NCBI GenBank assembly: GCA_016936255.1 | Contig: JAFGYE010000026.1 | Coordinates: 62,001 to 126,000, forward strand | Length of the DNA stretch: 64,000 nt | Direction: 5' to 3' | From: Marinifilaceae bacterium | GTDB lineage: Bacteria; Bacteroidota; Bacteroidia; Bacteroidales; Marinifilaceae | Shown: positions 52,784-62,424 of the stretch, piece by piece | Position numbering within the stretch: the stretch's first letter is position 1 | Layout: each line of letters opens with the position of its first letter | Program-made: the position numbers and the translations under genes | The notes under the pieces: generated by a model | What the model saw: the letters and a program-made list of their open reading frames with translations, nothing else | Databases searched by the model: none | Told to the model about the DNA's origin: nothing

Positions 52784-55700
52784 TCACCCTTGCTTCGCGT
52801 ATTTAGTAATCATTTGCCTCAATTCATCTATTTTTATGGGCTTCAAAATGTAATTGTTACAACCGGCAAGCATTGCTTTTTCTTTGTCACCACGTAATGC
52901 ATAAGCAGTTTGTGCTATAATAAGCAAATCTTTGTTAAACTTCCTGATTTCTGTTGTTGCATCATAACCATTCATTATGGGCATCTTAATGTCCATCAAA
53001 ACGAGATCAATTTCTTTGTTGTTTCTGCATGTTTCTATCGCATCTTTTCCATTATCTACAAAAATAATCTCTTTAAACAGCCTGCTCAAGGTAGACTTTA
53101 AAAGTAATGAGCTAATATTATCGTCTTCCACAACAAGTAAACTTAAATTTTCCATTCTTGTCTCATCAGCAAAATTTTCAAAGACTTTCTCCGTTTGTTT
53201 TTTTACTTTTTTATTTATAGGTAATGTGAATGTAAATATGGATCCTTTGTCTTCAATAGATTCTACAAAAATATCGCCTCCGAGCATTTTTGCATAAGCT
53301 TTTGATATGGCCAGTCCTAAACCCGAACCTTCTAAAGCCATTTTATCAGCAACATCCGCCTGTTCAAAACGATTGAATATTGCATGTAAACGGTCTTTTG
53401 GTATGCCAATCCCTGTGTCTTTTATAAAAAATTTAATCAATTCGTCCTTTAGGGAATAGCCGAATATAATTGTGCCTTTTTCAGTATATTTAATGGCATT
53501 TTTAATAAGGTTCGTTAAGATTCCATGTAGTTTATTACTATCAATCATTACACTTAGCTGCCCGTTAGAATGCGAAGGCTCTAAGATTAGCGACAAGCCT
53601 TTTTTGTTTGCTTCAGGAGAAAAGAATGAATAAAGTTCCTCCATTACCTTATTTATTGAAGTTTCCGTATTGGACATAAGCATTTCTCCTGCTTCAATTT
53701 TTGAAATATCGATTATATCGCTGATTGTGTTTAATAGCCTTTCACCACTTTGATTAATAATTGTCGAGTATTCATCAATTTTAGATTTGCTTAAATTGGG
53801 TTCATTAAGCAGATTGACAAATCCCAGGATACCATTCATCGGGGTACGAATTTCGTGACTCATGTTGGCTAGGAAAGCTGATTTTAATCGGTCGCTTTCT
53901 TGTGCTTTTTCTTTGGCAACTACTAAATCTTCAATAATTTTTCTTTTTTCTGTAATATCTTCGCTAACCGACACAAAATTGGTCAATTCATTGTTTACAT
54001 AAATGGGCGAAATTGCTTTTTTCATCCAATAAAATTCTCCATTTGCTTTTTTATTTTGTATTTCACCCTGCCAGGTTTTCCCAGAGCATATTGTATTCCA
54101 GAGCTCTTTATATAACTTATTTGAAGTTTTTTCCGATTTGAGGATTCGTGGATTTTGACCAATCGCTTCATTGTATAAATAACCAGTTATTTCCGTAAAA
54201 GCGGGATTTACATATTCAATAATTCCCTCTCTATTGGTAATTACAATAGCAACCGGGCTTTGTTCCACCGAACGGCTCAATAAGTTGATTCTATGCTCGT
54301 GGTTTTTCTTTTCGCTAAGGTCGTGAATGATAGAATACAAATAGTGTTTTCCTAAAATGTTTACTCTACTCGAAAAAACTTCAACATCCGTAACAGATCC
54401 ATCGGCTTTTCTGTGTTTAAATTCAAAATGAACTTTCCCATTTTTTTTTGCCATTTTCATTTCATTCTCAATTTCAGAGAACGATAAGGTATTAATATCA
54501 CTTATATTCATTTGGCAAAGTTTCTCTAAACTCCATCCATAAAATGCAGCTGCAGCAGGATTGGCATCGAAAACTTGCCCAGTTTCAGCACATACGATTA
54601 GCTTAACCGCCGTATGATTGTAAAAAAGTTGTGTGAATTTTTGTTCTTCTTCTTCAGCTCTTAACTTGGCATTCAATAAATCACTGTTTAATTTTAAAAT
54701 ATCTGAGTTTTGAATTTTAAGTTGCTTCTCAATTTTTTTTCTGTTAATAATATTACGAGACAATAATAAAACTAAAACTAGTAATGCTACTATAATCGTT
54801 AGCGAAATAAGTAAGGGTTGTTTGTGTTTTTTCCAAAAAGTAATCGGTTGGTTGATTATAATAGAATTATGAGGAAGTTTGTTTAAAGCGACTTCATATT
54901 TTAATAGTTGGTTGTAGTCAAACATAAAAACATTTGGGCTCTCATTCACAAGCTTGATGTTTGAAAGAGATTCGCCTGAAAGGATTTTATATACCATTTC
55001 TGCTGCTATTTTGCCTTGCTCGAAATGTGAAATCATCTTTCCCCCTAAAACACCTTCGCCCATTCCATGTTCCCATAAATGGAAAAGCGGTGCATGTAGA
55101 TTTTCGTGGAGTAAATTAATTACATGGTCAAAGTCAATGGAATTGTACAATTTATCGTGATGGGCAGAAAGGAGCAATACCGGAGCATTAATGGGAATTG
55201 TTTGTAATTTGGCTTTGTATTCGGAGAATGTGAGCTGCGACAAGTCAATTTCTTTTAATTCTGCTCCAGATATTTGTGATGAAATTTGGCGGTACTGTTT
55301 GAAATGAGCCTGACCAGTACTGGTGCTATCTGATATACAGTATATGCTCCCGGCTTCAGGAAATAGGCTTATCATAAGTTCAATTGTCTCTTTCATTGAA
55401 ACAGATTCAACAACTCCTTTTACATTGGGATTAGCATTTTGCTGTAGTGCTTTTTCGATGTTATTTACACCCAAAAATACAATGGGGATATTTTTAAACA
55501 GTTCATCCTCGTATTGCAATGCAAATTTAAAAGCATTATCATCGGCAATAAGTATGGCATTATATTTTATGCTGTTTGCGAGCTTATTTTTTAGTGATTT
55601 GTAAAATAAATCATATGTTTCAGGGTCAGTAAACCTTTTGCTGTCCATAAACTCAACATCAATATTTACATCAGCTGTATCTAAAACCGATTTAATACCA

Positions 55701-55834
55701 TTTATTTGCTGGGAATAGGTAGGAAATCGGGAATTATACGAGCTAATCAATAAAACATGTTTGTTTTCTTGCGCAGATATACCAAAAGGTAAAAGCAAGA
55801 TAAAAAACAACAATACACTAATCCATCTCTTCAT
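52784..55834 (-). CDS. Hybrid sensor histidine kinase with periplasmic ABC-substrate-binding-like domain
   Basis: A 1016-residue inner-membrane sensor. It has a signal peptide (1-21), a periplasmic domain resembling ABC_sub_bind proteins (about 25-330, HVLLISSYNSRFPTYSQQINGI at its start), a membrane segment (about 345-365), two PAS domains (about 395-515 and 520-640), the phospho-acceptor region NMSHEIRTPMNGILGF, an ATPase domain (GTGIGIPKDRL, GSGLGLAISKAY), and a C-terminal receiver (VLMDIKMPIMNGYDA). The ligand is unknown. No output domain is present, so a separate regulator or phosphotransfer protein is expected. The two 50-bp repeats lie on either side of this gene. Confidence 0.93.
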   Translation of the reverse strand: MKRWISVLLFFILLLPFGISAQENKHVLLISSYNSRFPTYSQQINGIKSVLDTADVNIDVEFMDSKRFTDPETYDLFYKSLKNKLANSIKYNAILIADDNAFKFALQYEDELFKNIPIVFLGVNNIEKALQQNANPNVKGVVESVSMKETIELMISLFPEAGSIYCISDSTSTGQAHFKQYRQISSQISGAELKEIDLSQLTFSEYKAKLQTIPINAPVLLLSAHHDKLYNSIDFDHVINLLHENLHAPLFHLWEHGMGEGVLGGKMISHFEQGKIAAEMVYKILSGESLSNIKLVNESPNVFMFDYNQLLKYEVALNKLPHNSIIINQPITFWKKHKQPLLISLTIIVALLVLVLLLSRNIINRKKIEKQLKIQNSDILKLNSDLLNAKLRAEEEEQKFTQLFYNHTAVKLIVCAETGQVFDANPAAAAFYGWSLEKLCQMNISDINTLSFSEIENEMKMAKKNGKVHFEFKHRKADGSVTDVEVFSSRVNILGKHYLYSIIHDLSEKKNHEHRINLLSRSVEQSPVAIVITNREGIIEYVNPAFTEITGYLYNEAIGQNPRILKSEKTSNKLYKELWNTICSGKTWQGEIQNKKANGEFYWMKKAISPIYVNNELTNFVSVSEDITEKRKIIEDLVVAKEKAQESDRLKSAFLANMSHEIRTPMNGILGFVNLLNEPNLSKSKIDEYSTIINQSGERLLNTISDIIDISKIEAGEMLMSNTETSINKVMEELYSFFSPEANKKGLSLILEPSHSNGQLSVMIDSNKLHGILTNLIKNAIKYTEKGTIIFGYSLKDELIKFFIKDTGIGIPKDRLHAIFNRFEQADVADKMALEGSGLGLAISKAYAKMLGGDIFVESIEDKGSIFTFTLPINKKVKKQTEKVFENFADETRMENLSLLVVEDDNISSLLLKSTLSRLFKEIIFVDNGKDAIETCRNNKEIDLVLMDIKMPIMNGYDATTEIRKFNKDLLIIAQTAYALRGDKEKAMLAGCNNYILKPIKIDELRQMITKYAKQG

Positions 55835-55979
55835 TAATTTTATGTTTTGTCATAAAAATACAAAATTTAGTTGAAATATTTTCAACTGGGGAAATGGGGG
55901 ATTCAGTATTGTATACTTTAAATGCTGATAAGTCTGAATTCCGATAATAATCGGAAGTTGTCAGATTTGATGGTAAGGT

Positions 55980-56750
55980 TATTATGCCTTACAGGGATGC
56001 GAGCCGCCCGCGAGTGGAAGGGGGTGACAGGCAAGTAAAGCAGCTTTTTTCACCTGCGATTGACAGCCAGCTGTTTTTGGCGGCTTTTTTGAGGAGGTGA
56101 TGGATGCTGCCGGGTGAAGGATTGTATGGGAGAATGCTTTTCTTTTGCATTTGGATTGTGTTTTGGGAAAAGAAAGCATTTGCGATGGAGATCCTTGACC
56201 CGGGTGCGTAGGGAAAGGGCTTGACCTGCAGGACAAATTATGCTGGTAAAAATACTACTTACTAGTAAAAATGAGAAAACTCCCCTATCCCACCAAAGCT
56301 AGGTTGGAATGCTGAGAGCATGATTTTACAAGGGGCAAGTACTGCCCGTGGCCTCTCAAAAAGATGACAAAAACAGATAGCACCCAACCCAGCAGGCGAG
56401 CCTTAAGTGAGCAATGTAGGCTTTTTTGCCTGGTGGTTTTTCGCTGATACCTACTACTAATTTATAATATATTACTGCTGATGAATTGGAATGCCTGAAG
56501 TTGATTTTCAGACCACGAGGCAAGGAGGCCGGGAATTGCTGTGAACGACGAGTGGTTGAGTGCGAAAAGTGTGACAGGGTTGCGGGCTTACAGAGCTGGA
56601 GTTGAAAATAATTCGGAGCCACAAGTAAAGTGAGACTCCGAAATTATTATTTGTGTAGCAATGCCGTGAAAATTCCTTTTGGTTGTGGAGCTCCTTTCTT
56701 AAAGAAATAGAGCCAATTTGGAAAACAAGCGGAACGACCAAAAGGATTTT
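55980..56750. other. Non-coding region dense in inverted repeats
   Basis: No credible gene. Successive pairs: 56002-56008/56079-56085 (AGCCGCC, then six T's), 56111-56122/56191-56202 (11 of 12 pairs) enclosing 56133-56146/56168-56180 (13 pairs, one bulge), 56607-56618/56636-56648, and 56669-56683/56737-56750 (14 pairs, one bulge). The first 60 bases are about 58 percent GC, much above the surroundings. It may be a structured RNA or the remains of a mobile element. Confidence 0.65.
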
Positions 56751-56800
56751 GGAACCCCTGGCAAACTTTTTGCTGAGGCTCGAGGAGAGAACGCCATATT
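56751..56800 (-). repeat. 50-bp hairpin repeat, copy B
   Basis: 46 of 50 bases match copy A (52331-52380), with no gaps. It starts 14 bases beyond the stop codon of the minus-strand regulator gene. Two of the three stem changes remain pairable (G-U) if the minus strand is the RNA. Confidence 0.8.
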
Positions 56801-56814
56801 GCCTGCTAAAGACG

Positions 56815-59800
56815 CTATTTATGTTTTAAATCAGAAATATATTTTTTGGCTGTTTTTCTATAATGCTTTTTAAATATATGATTGAAATGAGTATAGCTGT
56901 TTATTCCAACTGCGTCCATCGCTTCTTGTACGCGATCGCAACCTTCATTAAACATTTTTGCGGCATACTGCATTTTTAAATTATTGATAAATGAGGTCGT
57001 GGTTTGTCCCAATAATGTTTTCAACTTTCGATGAAGTTGCATTCTGCTAAGTCCAATTTCTTTTGCAAAATCTGTTGTTGAGAATTCCGGATTGCTAATA
57101 TTGTCTTCAACAATTTTTGAGATTTTTGCGATAAGATTCTGATCAAATGATGAATAGTGGTTTTTTACTTCAATTGTGATATTTTGCGCAAGCAGAAATT
57201 CTCTAAATTTATTTCTAGTATTCAAAATATTTCCAATTTTTTGATGAAGTGCATGCGTATTAAATGGTTTTGTGATATAATCCCATGCACCTGCTTCAAG
57301 ACCTATTTTAATATGTTCCACATCTGTTTTAGCCGTTAGAATCAGAATCGGTATATGTGAAGTCTTAATATTTCTTTTTAGCTCTGTACACATTTCAATC
57401 CCATCCATTTCAGGCATCATGACATCACTTATAATAATATCAGGCAAGAAGTTAATTGCCTGTTCAAAGCCTTCAAGACCATTTGTCGCCTCTAAAATTG
57501 TATAACTTGCTTGAAGACTGTTTTTTAGATAAGCGCGTAAATCATGGTCATCTTCAACAATCAAAATACTTTCACGTTCTTCCGAACTTTCCTTTTCAGG
57601 ATTATCAAATTCCACTAAGTCATCAATGATTGAATTGTTTGCTTTTTCCTCAAGGGAAAGTTCATTGAATTGGTAGTCTTCCTCAGAAACAGGAATGGTT
57701 ACTATAAACTCAGCACCACTATAATTGCTGTCGGTAATATTAATATCCCCCTTGTGTGCTCTTATTAATTGATAACTTAGATGAAGCCCAATTCCCGAAG
57801 AAGAGCGATCTTTACCGTGAACAAAACGTTCAAAAACCCTAATTTTTTCTTTATCAGGAATTCCTTTTCCGCTATCTCTAATAATGATATTTGCAATCTT
57901 TCTGTTCTTTTTCCATATGGGTTTTATTTCAATTTCAATAATTCCATGTTTAGGAGTGAATTTAAAGGCGTTAGACAACAAATTGTAAAGAACTTTCTCA
58001 ATTATATCTTTATCGAAAAAGCACACGAACGAATCTGGTGTGATAACATTTAAGTTAATCTCTTCCCTTTTTGCCTGCCACAAAAATGCTTTGGTTGTTT
58101 CCTTTGTAAAATCAGCAAGATCATTATTAGATACTTTTAGAATATTAAGATTGGCATTTATTTTTCGAAAATCTAAAAGTTGATTTACCAAAAACATCAT
58201 TCGCTTGGTACTACGTCTAACTATCTGAAAACAAAAGTCTCGATTTTCTTTAGACAGCTTAGACTCCATAAGGTCGTTCAAAGGACCAATTATTAATGAC
58301 AGAGGCGTTTTGAATTCATGCGCTACATCAGTAAAAAATGTGAGTTTAAGTTCATTAATTTCTTGGTCCTTGTTGTGTTGAATATTTTCCAGCTCTAATT
58401 GATGTTTTAATTTCTGTCTATTATTTAAGAAAAAAATAAAACCTAGTATAACACCTGATATTAGTGTAAAATATAATGTATAGGCCCAAATGGAAAACCA
58501 AGGGGGGGGTGAGATTTTTAAAATGATTTTTTTCGGGTTACTGCTCCAAACCCCATCGTTGTTTGCTGCTTCAACATAAAAAGTATAACTCCCTTGTTTT
58601 AAATTTGAGTAAGTTGCGAATTTATGATTTCCAACAATATGTATCCATTCTGCATCATAATCTTCTAACTTATATCTAAACATATTTTCGTGGGCGTTAC
58701 TGTAATTAGTGCCGGCAAATTCAAACAGAAAATTATTTTGTTTGTAATTTAAAGTAAGTTCCTTAGTCAGGTTTATTGATTTCTGAAGCACTTTCCGACC
58801 GAAATAACTTTTCCCTGGAGAAATACTAAGGTTGTGTATTCTAAAATCAGAAATCGCAACATCCGTTTTATAAGGATTATCTATTATTTCACTAGGATTA
58901 AAATAGTTTATCCCTTTAATGCTTCCAAAAAAGAATTTACCATCCTTATCTTTTCCAACGGCTTCAGTAAATGTACTGGATTGTAACCCGTCTTTATAAG
59001 TATAACGACGTACAACACTTTTACTGATATAAAAACGAATTAGTCCTTGTGAATTTGTAAGCCAAAGGTTTTCCTCATCATCCTCAAGAATCCCCATAAT
59101 CTTTCTGTCTACAATACCTTCAGTAGAAATTTGGCTAATTTTATTGGAATCCTTGGATTTTCTTAAAAGACCTGCATCCGTTCCAATCCATAGTGTTCCG
59201 TCTTTACCTTTAAGAAAACACCAAATAGTATTGTTGGCAATATGGTAATCATTTTGCATGGATTCTTTATAAACTTCAAGCGAAATAAATTTGCCTTGGC
59301 TGGTCAAATTCAGTTTGTAAAGCCCATCAGAAATAGTTCCAATCCAGATACAGCTTGCATCCTTGTCATAAAGTAAGCTAAAAATTCTTTTGCCTCTTAA
59401 AATTTCTGTTTGAGGGTATAAATAGTGTATCCAGTCAGTATTATCACTATTTCTAACAATAAGTCCTAAAAATGAACCAAAATAAATGTGACCGTTTCCA
59501 TCTTCACAGATTGAAGAAACTTGTAGCGGGAAAACAGGATCATGCTTAGTAATTAATTTATCTTGTCTTAAAGACAAATCATTTTTATCTTTTAAAAACA
59601 AACCATTATCCGATCCAATATAAATCGTTTCCTGGATTTTAGCAAGACAAAGTGGGTCAAAATTGATACCTACATTTAATTTTTGTGTTTTACTATTTTT
59701 AAATGAATGTTGAAAACAACCTTTATTTTGAACTCCATAATAAAGGTAATCATCATCTAACATTAGGGTACTAATGTTTATGTTTTGCAGAAGTTTAGTT

Positions 59801-60891
59801 GATTCTTCAAAAGGAATCCTATTAAATTTTTTTTGAGAAAGATTCGTATAACAAAGCCCTTGACGGTTTCCGATCCATAAGGTGTTCGTATTATCTATAA
59901 AGAGTGATAAAACGGTGTTGCTTAACAAACTTCGCTCTTCAAAAAAACTTGAAGTATAATTTTTCTCAATTTCATAATTAGAAACATCTACTTTAAAAAC
60001 TCCGGAATTTAATGTTCCAACCCAAATATTGCCATCATTGGATTTACAAAGATCCCTAATATCCATTTCAGATAAAATAACAATGTCATCTACAATAATA
60101 TTGTTCTGTTGATGTTTTATAACCTTTAATTTTTTATAACCACCCACCCAAATATTATGGTTTTTATCTTCAATCAGTTCAGAAAATTGTTCGTTTTCTA
60201 TTTCATTTATTTGCGTGCAAACATTATTTTTCCACAACCAAATTCCACTGTTTGTTGCAAAGAAAATAGAATTATCAGTGGTTATCAAAATCTTATTAAT
60301 ATACAAACCAGTTAAAGGAAGTTGAACAATTTCTGCTCTTGGTTTTTCCTCTTCAATTATTTGCAGCAAACCATTCCCTGTGGCTATATATATATCACCA
60401 TCAAGATTCTCAGTGATACTATTTATAAGGTTAAACCCAGGAGGAGTTTTAACCCTTACAAATTTCTCAGTGATTAAAGAATAGTAATTCAGACTATTGC
60501 CATCAGTACCAATCCATAATCTTTTTTTAGAATCTTCAAATAAACAAATAATTCTATTACTTGAAAGGCTTTCAATGTCATTCGTTTTATGTGAAAAATT
60601 CAATATTTTAAGACCATCATACCTGTTTAAACCATCATAAGTACCCACCCAAATAAATCCATAGCTATCTTGCATGATACAACTTACATCGTGCTGTGTA
60701 AGTCCGTCGTTAACCGTTAAAGTGTTAAATTTTAAATCTTGTGCGCTTAAATAATTATGGAAGGTAAAGGGAGATATATATAAAATTAGCCATAGAACCA
60801 GAATACGGGAATTGTTTTTTAGTGCTTTCAATTGAATTTTATGACTTATCACGTGGATTAATAAAAAAATGAAAGAGTTTTTCATTCTCAT
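56815..60891 (-). CDS. Hybrid two-component system regulator of a polysaccharide-utilisation locus
   Basis: A single-protein sensor and activator of 1358 residues. An N-terminal export segment is followed by a long periplasmic sensor of beta-propeller (Reg_prop) repeats (about 55-730; e.g. GFIWVGTYDGLNRYDG) and a Y_Y_Y domain. Then come a membrane segment, a histidine kinase (DVAHEFKTPLSLIIGPL), an ATPase domain (SGKGIPDKEKIRVFERF), a receiver (SDVMMPEMDGIEM) and a C-terminal AraC-type DNA-binding domain. Such proteins bind glycan fragments and switch on the adjacent sus-like genes. The glycan is not identified. It is divergent from the lipoprotein and SusC genes, its expected targets. Confidence 0.95.
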   Translation of the reverse strand: MRMKNSFIFLLIHVISHKIQLKALKNNSRILVLWLILYISPFTFHNYLSAQDLKFNTLTVNDGLTQHDVSCIMQDSYGFIWVGTYDGLNRYDGLKILNFSHKTNDIESLSSNRIICLFEDSKKRLWIGTDGNSLNYYSLITEKFVRVKTPPGFNLINSITENLDGDIYIATGNGLLQIIEEEKPRAEIVQLPLTGLYINKILITTDNSIFFATNSGIWLWKNNVCTQINEIENEQFSELIEDKNHNIWVGGYKKLKVIKHQQNNIIVDDIVILSEMDIRDLCKSNDGNIWVGTLNSGVFKVDVSNYEIEKNYTSSFFEERSLLSNTVLSLFIDNTNTLWIGNRQGLCYTNLSQKKFNRIPFEESTKLLQNINISTLMLDDDYLYYGVQNKGCFQHSFKNSKTQKLNVGINFDPLCLAKIQETIYIGSDNGLFLKDKNDLSLRQDKLITKHDPVFPLQVSSICEDGNGHIYFGSFLGLIVRNSDNTDWIHYLYPQTEILRGKRIFSLLYDKDASCIWIGTISDGLYKLNLTSQGKFISLEVYKESMQNDYHIANNTIWCFLKGKDGTLWIGTDAGLLRKSKDSNKISQISTEGIVDRKIMGILEDDEENLWLTNSQGLIRFYISKSVVRRYTYKDGLQSSTFTEAVGKDKDGKFFFGSIKGINYFNPSEIIDNPYKTDVAISDFRIHNLSISPGKSYFGRKVLQKSINLTKELTLNYKQNNFLFEFAGTNYSNAHENMFRYKLEDYDAEWIHIVGNHKFATYSNLKQGSYTFYVEAANNDGVWSSNPKKIILKISPPPWFSIWAYTLYFTLISGVILGFIFFLNNRQKLKHQLELENIQHNKDQEINELKLTFFTDVAHEFKTPLSLIIGPLNDLMESKLSKENRDFCFQIVRRSTKRMMFLVNQLLDFRKINANLNILKVSNNDLADFTKETTKAFLWQAKREEINLNVITPDSFVCFFDKDIIEKVLYNLLSNAFKFTPKHGIIEIEIKPIWKKNRKIANIIIRDSGKGIPDKEKIRVFERFVHGKDRSSSGIGLHLSYQLIRAHKGDINITDSNYSGAEFIVTIPVSEEDYQFNELSLEEKANNSIIDDLVEFDNPEKESSEERESILIVEDDHDLRAYLKNSLQASYTILEATNGLEGFEQAINFLPDIIISDVMMPEMDGIEMCTELKRNIKTSHIPILILTAKTDVEHIKIGLEAGAWDYITKPFNTHALHQKIGNILNTRNKFREFLLAQNITIEVKNHYSSFDQNLIAKISKIVEDNISNPEFSTTDFAKEIGLSRMQLHRKLKTLLGQTTTSFINNLKMQYAAKMFNEGCDRVQEAMDAVGINSYTHFNHIFKKHYRKTAKKYISDLKHK

Positions 60892-61259
60892 TCAGGAACT
60901 GCTAAAGATTGTTACGTTACAAACGTAATAAAAAAAAAGAAAATTAATAGATGCAAATAAGAGATGTTACAAGATATACAGGAAATGTTACATATGAGTA
61001 TATTAATGAGATAGAGCGATATCAATATTTATTCGTTCATGCAAAAAATCAAACAATCGGTTGAGTTAACTATTTATTGCAAGAAATTATTGTTACAATA
61101 TATTTAATTACTGTTACATTATTGAAGATATTTTTGAGGGAAAATATTTAGGTTTGCTTATGACTTTAGCGATAAAAGTTGTTAGAATAATGTTAATCGT
61201 TGATCTGAATTCTGATTATTAAACATTAAACACATATAACTAACCTAATTTATGAATTT
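60892..61259. promoter_or_regulatory. Divergent control region between the regulator and the lipoprotein gene
   Basis: TGTTACA occurs at 60965, 60986, 61091 and 61112 in the same orientation, each pair 21 bases apart. TACGTTTG on the minus strand (60920-60927) is a -7 box for the regulator, overlapped by the dyad TTACGTT-ACA-AACGTAA (60912-60928). TAGGTTTG (61149-61156) is a -7 box for the lipoprotein gene. Confidence 0.65.
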
Positions 61260-62393
61260 ATGAAAAAATTATTTCGTTATAATCCATTAAAGTATTTACC
61301 TTTTATTTTAATTGGATTGTTAGTATTGACCTCCTCATGTGAAGATGATGATGTTGAAACTCAAAAAACAAAAGAACTAATGGCAACAGCTTCGTCTTCA
61401 ACAACCGTAGCTGAAGGAGGAAGTATTAAATTTATTGATCTATCTCTTGGTGTTGTAAGTAGACAGTGGACTTTTCCTAATGGAAACACATCAACTTCTG
61501 ATGAACCTGAAATTGATGTTGTATTTTCTGAACCAGGTGATATAATAGTTACATTGGAGATAAAGTTTTTTGACGGGACTACAGAATCTATGGACTTCCC
61601 TACTAAGGTGTTTCCTCCATTGATTGCGGATTTTACTTCGTCGTCTACTAGAATAAAAGTAGGTGAATCAGTAACATTTACTAACAATTCAATAGGTGGG
61701 CCAACTAGTTGGAGTTGGGAGTTTGAAGGTGGGACACCAGCTACATCTAACGAACAAAACCCAATAGTTCAATTTGATGTAAACAAACCCGTAACAATTA
61801 AACTTCAAATCACAAGAGCTGAAGATGGAAGCACTTCTGAGGTAGAAAAAGTAATACAAGTTGGGCCTCCTGAGCTATGTTTGAATGGTGATTTTGAAAC
61901 CGGTGCTGTTGTTGATTGGCAAACATGGAATGGCTCGCCATTTCCTTATTCTGCAGAAGCTGGCGGGGCAAATGGAACTGATTACACGTCAGTAGTTAAC
62001 TTTGAAGGCGCCTGGGGATGGGGACAAATTATAAGTCGTGATTTTCCAAATAACAAGATAGTACTAGAAAATGGAAAAGATTATATCTTGAGTATGTATG
62101 TTAAGGCCACTGCACCAATTAGATTAGATCAATTTCGTGGAGTTAATCACTTACCTGAATGGAGTGGCGCATTTCCAGCGGGTGGCGCAGAAGAAGGTTA
62201 TTCAGAGTATTATGCTATTTCAGGAACCTCACTACCAGTAAATATTACCACTACTTGGACAAAAGTTTCTATTCGAATCAGTGTGGCAGATGATGGAAAT
62301 TCTAGAACCAACTTTTACCCCGATATTATTTTAGGAGGAGCTGTCAATAGCAAAGTTTATATTGATGAAATATCTGTGAAAATTGTCGAATAG
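61260..62393 (+). CDS. PKD-domain lipoprotein, probable surface glycan-binding protein
   Basis: A 377-residue lipoprotein: signal with lipobox ending LVLTSSC, so the mature protein starts at a cysteine followed by acidic residues (EDDD), typical of surface export in Bacteroidota. Two PKD-like beta domains follow (about 40-118 and 120-203; WSWEFEGGTPATS in the second), then a C-terminal beta-sandwich resembling carbohydrate-binding modules of the CBM4 type (about 205-377, LCLNGDFETGAVVDWQTW). It lies 31 bases upstream of the SusC gene and so is likely cotranscribed. Confidence 0.88.
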   Translation: MKKLFRYNPLKYLPFILIGLLVLTSSCEDDDVETQKTKELMATASSSTTVAEGGSIKFIDLSLGVVSRQWTFPNGNTSTSDEPEIDVVFSEPGDIIVTLEIKFFDGTTESMDFPTKVFPPLIADFTSSSTRIKVGESVTFTNNSIGGPTSWSWEFEGGTPATSNEQNPIVQFDVNKPVTIKLQITRAEDGSTSEVEKVIQVGPPELCLNGDFETGAVVDWQTWNGSPFPYSAEAGGANGTDYTSVVNFEGAWGWGQIISRDFPNNKIVLENGKDYILSMYVKATAPIRLDQFRGVNHLPEWSGAFPAGGAEEGYSEYYAISGTSLPVNITTTWTKVSIRISVADDGNSRTNFYPDIILGGAVNSKVYIDEISVKIVE

Positions 62394-62424
62394 AAAAATT
62401 GAAAAAATTCAAAATATAATTATC

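Noticed and set aside
55982-56741. Minus-strand frames of 77-88 codons in the structured region
   Set aside because: They run through the arms of inverted repeats and have low-complexity, non-protein-like translations.
55980-56800. Integron attC array or group II intron
   Set aside because: No GTTRRRY/RYYYAAC core pairs and no recognisable domain V hairpin or reverse transcriptase were found.
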